Made by a program: the position numbers and the translations under genes. DNA of 64,000 nt from Paenibacillus pasadenensis DSM 19293 (GTDB lineage: Bacteria; Bacillota; Bacilli; Paenibacillales; Paenibacillaceae). Under the pieces are notes generated by a model that had not been told where the DNA came from, ran no database searches, and saw only the letters and a list, made by a program, of their open reading frames with translations. Numbering within the stretch: position 1 is the stretch's first letter; the number at the start of each line of letters is the position of its first letter. Where the stretch lies: NCBI RefSeq assembly GCF_000422485.1, contig NZ_KE383852.1, forward strand, positions 180,485-244,484, written 5' to 3'. Below, piece by piece: positions 61,622-64,000 of the stretch.

Positions 61622-61702
61622 GCGGGGCAAGCGGGACAGCGCGCAGACTCGAGGCAACCGGGACAGGCGGGACAGCGCGCAGACTCGAGGCAAGCGGGAC
61701 AG
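61622..61702. repeat. 36-bp direct tandem repeat
   Basis: A 27-base block is identical at 61631-61657 and 61667-61693, starting GCGGGACAGCGCGC and ending GAGGCAA, with 9-base linkers (CCGGGACAG, GCGGGACAG). Period is 36 bases. No spacer-like variable sequence, so this is not a CRISPR array. Confidence 0.8.
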
Positions 61703-62100
61703 GCGCGGTTGACGGGGCATTGAGGCAGGAGAGCTGTTTCGAGGCGGCTGAGGATGACGCATGCGCGTTGATATAGTTCGGACGTATGGCGGGGCTCTAA
61801 CGATGGGGCTGTATGGCATCGCGGCTTGACATGTTGGTAGGCCGCGGGCGTACGGTGTTCCTTTTCAAGGGGGACGGCGATGCAACGACGATTCAGCTCG
61901 TTAGAAGGCATATTTCGGCTGCCAGGAAAATCTTGCGATTCGTGAGGAGCTTAGATCCAGATCAGCAGCGGTCAGACGCCATATATATGGTCAACTCGCT
62001 CTTCTAAGCAGCTGATTCGTCATTGCTTATCAGGAGGATGGCGAAAACAAGCCTCTAAACGCATGGGACGTCGTTACGGTCGAAGAGGTATACGAGAAAA

Positions 62101-62177
62101 GCGTTCACCCACGCTCCCCTGCGGGGAGCGACGTCAAAGGAGGCGACGAGCGTCAGTGGAAACCGAGTTTCAATCCA
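62101..62177 (-). CRISPR. Decayed fragment of a CRISPR array (two partial repeats, one spacer)
   Basis: Bases 62109-62132 are identical to the last 24 bases of the repeat at 63965-63996; the first eight (62101-62108) have decayed. After a 34-base spacer (62133-62166), GTTTCAATCCA (62167-62177) matches the first 11 bases of the repeat and then diverges. Spacing and length agree with the array at the right edge. It lies 1.7 kb from that array, on the far side of lysC, in the same orientation. Confidence 0.75.
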
Positions 62178-62287
62178 AGACCCTACCGTCCGCCGATCGC
62201 TCCTGAACATGAGGGTATATGCAGGTAGAGAAACGTTCACCTGACCGGATGCGTCCGTTGCGAGCCGCTCGATTTCCCCTATTTCGC

Positions 62288-62320
62288 AAAAAAAGTCCAG
62301 CCTCTGGGGAGAGGCTGGAC
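62288..62320 (-). terminator. Rho-independent terminator downstream of lysC
   Basis: GTCCAGCCTCT and AGAGGCTGGAC form a perfect stem with a four-base loop; on the minus strand seven T residues follow, and on the plus strand four. About 250 bases past lysC, beyond the tandem hairpin repeats. Confidence 0.9.
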
Positions 62321-62376
62321 TTTTCCAATAATCAATCCTTGAACAATAGCAGCGGCAATCAAGCAGCATGTCGGCC

Positions 62377-62580
62377 AAGACGCTCCGCCGCCCTGGCGGC
62401 GGGCCTACTGCCCGCTTACCAAGACGCTCCGCCGCTCTAGCGGCGGGCCTACTGCACGCTTACCAAGACGCTCCGCCGCTCTAGCGGCGGGCCTACTGCA
62501 CGCTTACCAAGACGCTCCGCCGCTCTAGCGGCGGACCTGCGGCCCGCTTACCAAGATGCTCCGCCGCTCTAGCGGCGTTC
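62377..62580. repeat. 44-bp tandem repeats with internal hairpins at the lysC 3' end
   Basis: Four complete 44-base units (62377-62420, 62421-62464, 62465-62508, 62509-62552) plus a 28-base partial unit (62553-62580). Each holds CCGCCGCTCTAGCGGCGG, a perfect dyad (CCCTGG variant in the first). Units two and three are identical. The last partial unit supplies the lysC stop codon and the last two to three codons. Confidence 0.9.
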
Positions 62581-63822
62581 CGAAGGTCCGCCGACGAACA
62601 CCTGCTCCGCCGTGTCGAGGCCATACGTCGTGTGCAGGGCGCGCACGACGTCCTGCAGCGGCTCGGCCGCGATGACGCAGGAGGTCTTGATTTCCGACGT
62701 GCTGACCATCTTGATGCTGACGCCGAGATCGGAGATGGCGCGGAACATGCGGGCCGCGACGCCCGGGTTGCTGACCATGCCCGCTCCGACGATCGACACC
62801 TTGACGAGGCCCGTCTCGGAGGTCGTCTCGCGGTAAGGAACTTCCGAGCGGATGCCAGCGATGATCGACACCGCCTGCTCGGCGTCGCCGCCGGCTACGG
62901 TGAAGCTGAAGTCGGCCTTGCCGTCCTGCACGCCGCTCTGCACGATCATGTCGACGTCGATGCCGCCGTCCGCCAGCGCGCCGAATACGCCGGCGAGCAC
63001 GCCCGGCACGTCCTCGACGCCCAGAATGCTGATGCGGGCGACATCCTTGTCGAATGCGATTCCGCGTACTACGATTCCTTGTTCCATGACCGCTTCCTCC
63101 TTGACCGTCGTTCCTTCGTTGTGCGTGAAGCTGGAGCGAACGACCAGCTTGACGTTGTTGTGCTTGGCGTACTCCACCGCGCGCGGATGAAGCACGGCTG
63201 CGCCTAGATGCGCCAGCTCCAGCATCTCGTCGTACGAGATCTCCGGCAGCTTGCGCGCGTTCTTGACGACGCGCGGATCGGTTGAGTAGATGCCGTCCAC
63301 GTCGGTGAAGATCTCGCACACATCCGCCTCGATCGCCGCCGCGAGCGCGACCGCCGTCGTGTCGGATCCGCCTCGTCCAAGCGTCGTGATCTCGCCTTGC
63401 TCCGTCATCCCTTGGAAGCCCGCGACGATCACAATACCGCCTTCCTCCAGCGCCGCGTGGATGCGGTCGGGCTGGATGTCCGTGATGCGCGCCTTGCCGT
63501 GCAGCGGCTCCGTGCGGATGCCTGCCTGCCAGCCCGTCATCGATACGGCCTTGCGGCCCATCGCATGTATCGTCATCGACAGCAGAGCGACCGAAATCTG
63601 CTCTCCCGTCGTCAGCAGCATGTCCATCTCCCGTGCCGGCGGATTCGGATTCAGCCGTTTGGACTGGTCGATCAGATCGTCCGTCGTATCTCCCATCGCC
63701 GATACGACCACGACGACCTTATGGCCCGCATCCCTGTTCTCCACGATCCGTTGTGCTACTCGCTGCATGCGTTCCGTCGTGCCGACCGAACTGCCGCCGA
63801 ACTTCATTACGATCAACGACAC
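62569..63822 (-). CDS. lysC: Aspartate kinase (LysC-type, with likely internal beta-subunit start)
   Basis: Phosphorylates L-aspartate at the head of the lysine, threonine, methionine and diaminopimelate pathway. From GTG 63820-63822 it is 417 aa: LIVMKFGGSSVGTTERM (ATP/substrate motif), MTEQGEITTLGRGGSDTTAVAL, EIFTDVDGIYSTDPR, then two ACT domains (about 265-410, ISILGVEDVPGVLAGVFGAL and KVSIVGAGMVSNPGVAARMF). An internal ATG (63085-63087, codon 246) has a strong SD AAGGAGGAAG and would give a 172-aa regulatory beta subunit, as in B. subtilis LysC. An earlier in-frame start at 63840 is possible. No lysine riboswitch fits in the 57 bases before the CRISPR array. DapG is an alternative name. 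Confidence 0.88.
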   Translation of the reverse strand: MSLIVMKFGGSSVGTTERMQRVAQRIVENRDAGHKVVVVVSAMGDTTDDLIDQSKRLNPNPPAREMDMLLTTGEQISVALLSMTIHAMGRKAVSMTGWQAGIRTEPLHGKARITDIQPDRIHAALEEGGIVIVAGFQGMTEQGEITTLGRGGSDTTAVALAAAIEADVCEIFTDVDGIYSTDPRVVKNARKLPEISYDEMLELAHLGAAVLHPRAVEYAKHNNVKLVVRSSFTHNEGTTVKEEAVMEQGIVVRGIAFDKDVARISILGVEDVPGVLAGVFGALADGGIDVDMIVQSGVQDGKADFSFTVAGGDAEQAVSIIAGIRSEVPYRETTSETGLVKVSIVGAGMVSNPGVAARMFRAISDLGVSIKMVSTSEIKTSCVIAAEPLQDVVRALHTTYGLDTAEQVFVGGPSERR

Positions 63823-63865
63823 CGCTGTCTCACTCCCCACCTATAGCTGTTGCAATCAAGTATCG

Positions 63866-63874
63866 ATTATAGCA
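63866..63874 (-). promoter_or_regulatory. Extended -10 promoter of lysC
   Basis: The minus strand reads TGCTATAAT about 45 bases before the lysC start, only 24 bases from the first CRISPR repeat. No clear -35; that position is at the edge of the terminal repeat. Confidence 0.55.
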
Positions 63875-63897
63875 CACTCCCGCATTACAGAGTAGAT

Positions 63898-64000
63898 GTT
63901 TCAAATCATGCTCCACTGCGGGGAGCGACGTGTGCAACGTAGTGATGGGCAGCGGCGCGCAGCTGCTTCAATCCACGCTCCCCTGCGGGGAGCGACCATC
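63898..64000 (-). CRISPR. Leader-distal end of a type I-C-like CRISPR array (continues past the window)
   Basis: Two 32-base repeats (63898-63929 and 63965-63996) flank a 35-base spacer; a second spacer begins at 63997. On the minus strand the intact repeat begins GTCGCTCCCC, has the stem CGCTCCCC / GGGGAGCG and ends GTGGATTGAAGC (GTGGATTGAAAC in the first repeat position by consensus), the hallmark of subtype I-C repeats. The repeat at 63898 has four or more mismatches, as expected for the old leader-distal end, so leader and cas genes should lie to the right, outside the window. Confidence 0.85.

Larger units (their letters stand above)
61463..62568. other. 1.1-kb region without a convincing gene (repeats and CRISPR relic)
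   Basis: No frame here has an SD plus recognisable domain. The region holds two families of tandem repeats (61622-61702; 62377-62580), a CRISPR relic (62101-62177) and a terminator (62288-62320). The middle (61840-62100) is visibly less GC-rich than the surroundings. A plus-strand frame (61813-62007, 64 codons) and an open but startless plus-strand frame (62016-62234) are the longest candidates; the second reads QEDGENKPLNAWDVVTVEEV near its start and could be the end of a lost gene. Confidence 0.6.

Noticed and set aside
61622..61702. 36-bp repeats as a CRISPR array
   Set aside because: Copies are contiguous with no variable spacers and unrelated to the I-C-like repeat.
61813..62007. 64-codon plus-strand frame as a gene
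   Set aside because: ATG present but no convincing SD and no recognisable domain; described only within the intergenic entry.
62055..62378. 107-codon minus-strand frame through the CRISPR relic
   Set aside because: Runs through the terminator hairpin and repeat; chance frame.
63823..63897. Lysine riboswitch before lysC
   Set aside because: Only about 75 bases separate lysC from the CRISPR repeat, too short for the lysine aptamer, and no conserved blocks are seen.
1..64000. tRNA or rRNA genes
   Set aside because: No cloverleaf ends or rRNA-like conserved segments were recognised in the intergenic gaps, which are mostly under 150 bases.
1..64000. Insertion sequences or transposases
   Set aside because: No transposase motif or paired terminal inverted repeats with target duplications were found, even near the subtilase and the CRISPR relic.

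Overview
The window is GC-rich (well above 60% by eye), about 95% coding, and nearly all genes lie on the minus strand. Gene content and order match an endospore-forming Firmicute: the res, spm/dacB, scp, rib, lysA, spoVA, spoIIA, spo0A/spoIVB and spoIIIA blocks follow the order of the corresponding Bacillus subtilis chromosome segment, read backwards. High GC plus that order suggests a Paenibacillus-like member of the Paenibacillaceae; this is inference from synteny, not a database match. Start codons were reassigned from Shine-Dalgarno (SD) position in many genes, and GTG or TTG starts are frequent.

Layout. 1-228: 3' end of serA (plus strand). 371-6878: resE-resD two-component system, resC-resB-resA cytochrome c maturation, rluB. 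7010-10747: spmB, spmA, dacB, gerW (ytfJ), a DUF2953 gene. 10883-12230: scpB and scpA. 12299-16403: ribH-ribBA-ribE-ribD behind an FMN riboswitch with its own promoter and terminator. 16466-18340: ppiB and lysA. 18485-25175: spoVAF, spoVAB, spoVAA, sigF, spoIIAB, spoIIAA, dacF with recognisable sporulation promoters. 25408-32952: a Spo0E-like phosphatase, punA, xerD, a DUF4227 gene, a lone plus-strand subtilase, fur, spoIIM, nudF, mciZ, an M20 peptidase and the tiny prli42. 33036-38830: lipB and a branched-chain 2-oxoacid dehydrogenase complex (E2, E1 beta, E1 alpha, E3). 39050-42135: a DUF2627 gene, a cotD-like coat gene, spo0A, spoIVB. 42252-51805: recN, argR, an unknown membrane-anchored protein, tlyA, dxs, ispA, xseB, xseA, folD, nusB. 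51921-55218: DUF2273, amaP, asp23, accC, accB. 55463-61462: the eight-gene spoIIIA operon (AH to AA) and yqhV.

The last 2.5 kb (61463-64000) is the accessory part. The Bacillus-type order stops after yqhV. There follow two families of tandem repeats, a decayed piece of a type I-C-like CRISPR array, lysC with a likely internal start for a beta subunit, and then the leader-distal end of an apparently intact CRISPR array that runs off the right edge.

Most genes serve one programme: entry to sporulation (Spo0A, Spo0E-like, sigma-F with its anti-sigma and anti-anti-sigma factors), engulfment and the feeding channel (SpoIIM, SpoIIIA), checkpoint proteolysis (SpoIVB), block of FtsZ (MciZ), cortex and core maturation (DacB, DacF, SpmAB, SpoVA, GerW) and coat (CotD-like). 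Housekeeping riboflavin, lysine, fatty-acid primer, isoprenoid and DNA-repair genes are interleaved. The most unusual items are the 330-residue repetitive N-terminal extension on SpoVAF, the lone cysteine-rich subtilase, and lysC lying between a CRISPR relic and a CRISPR array.
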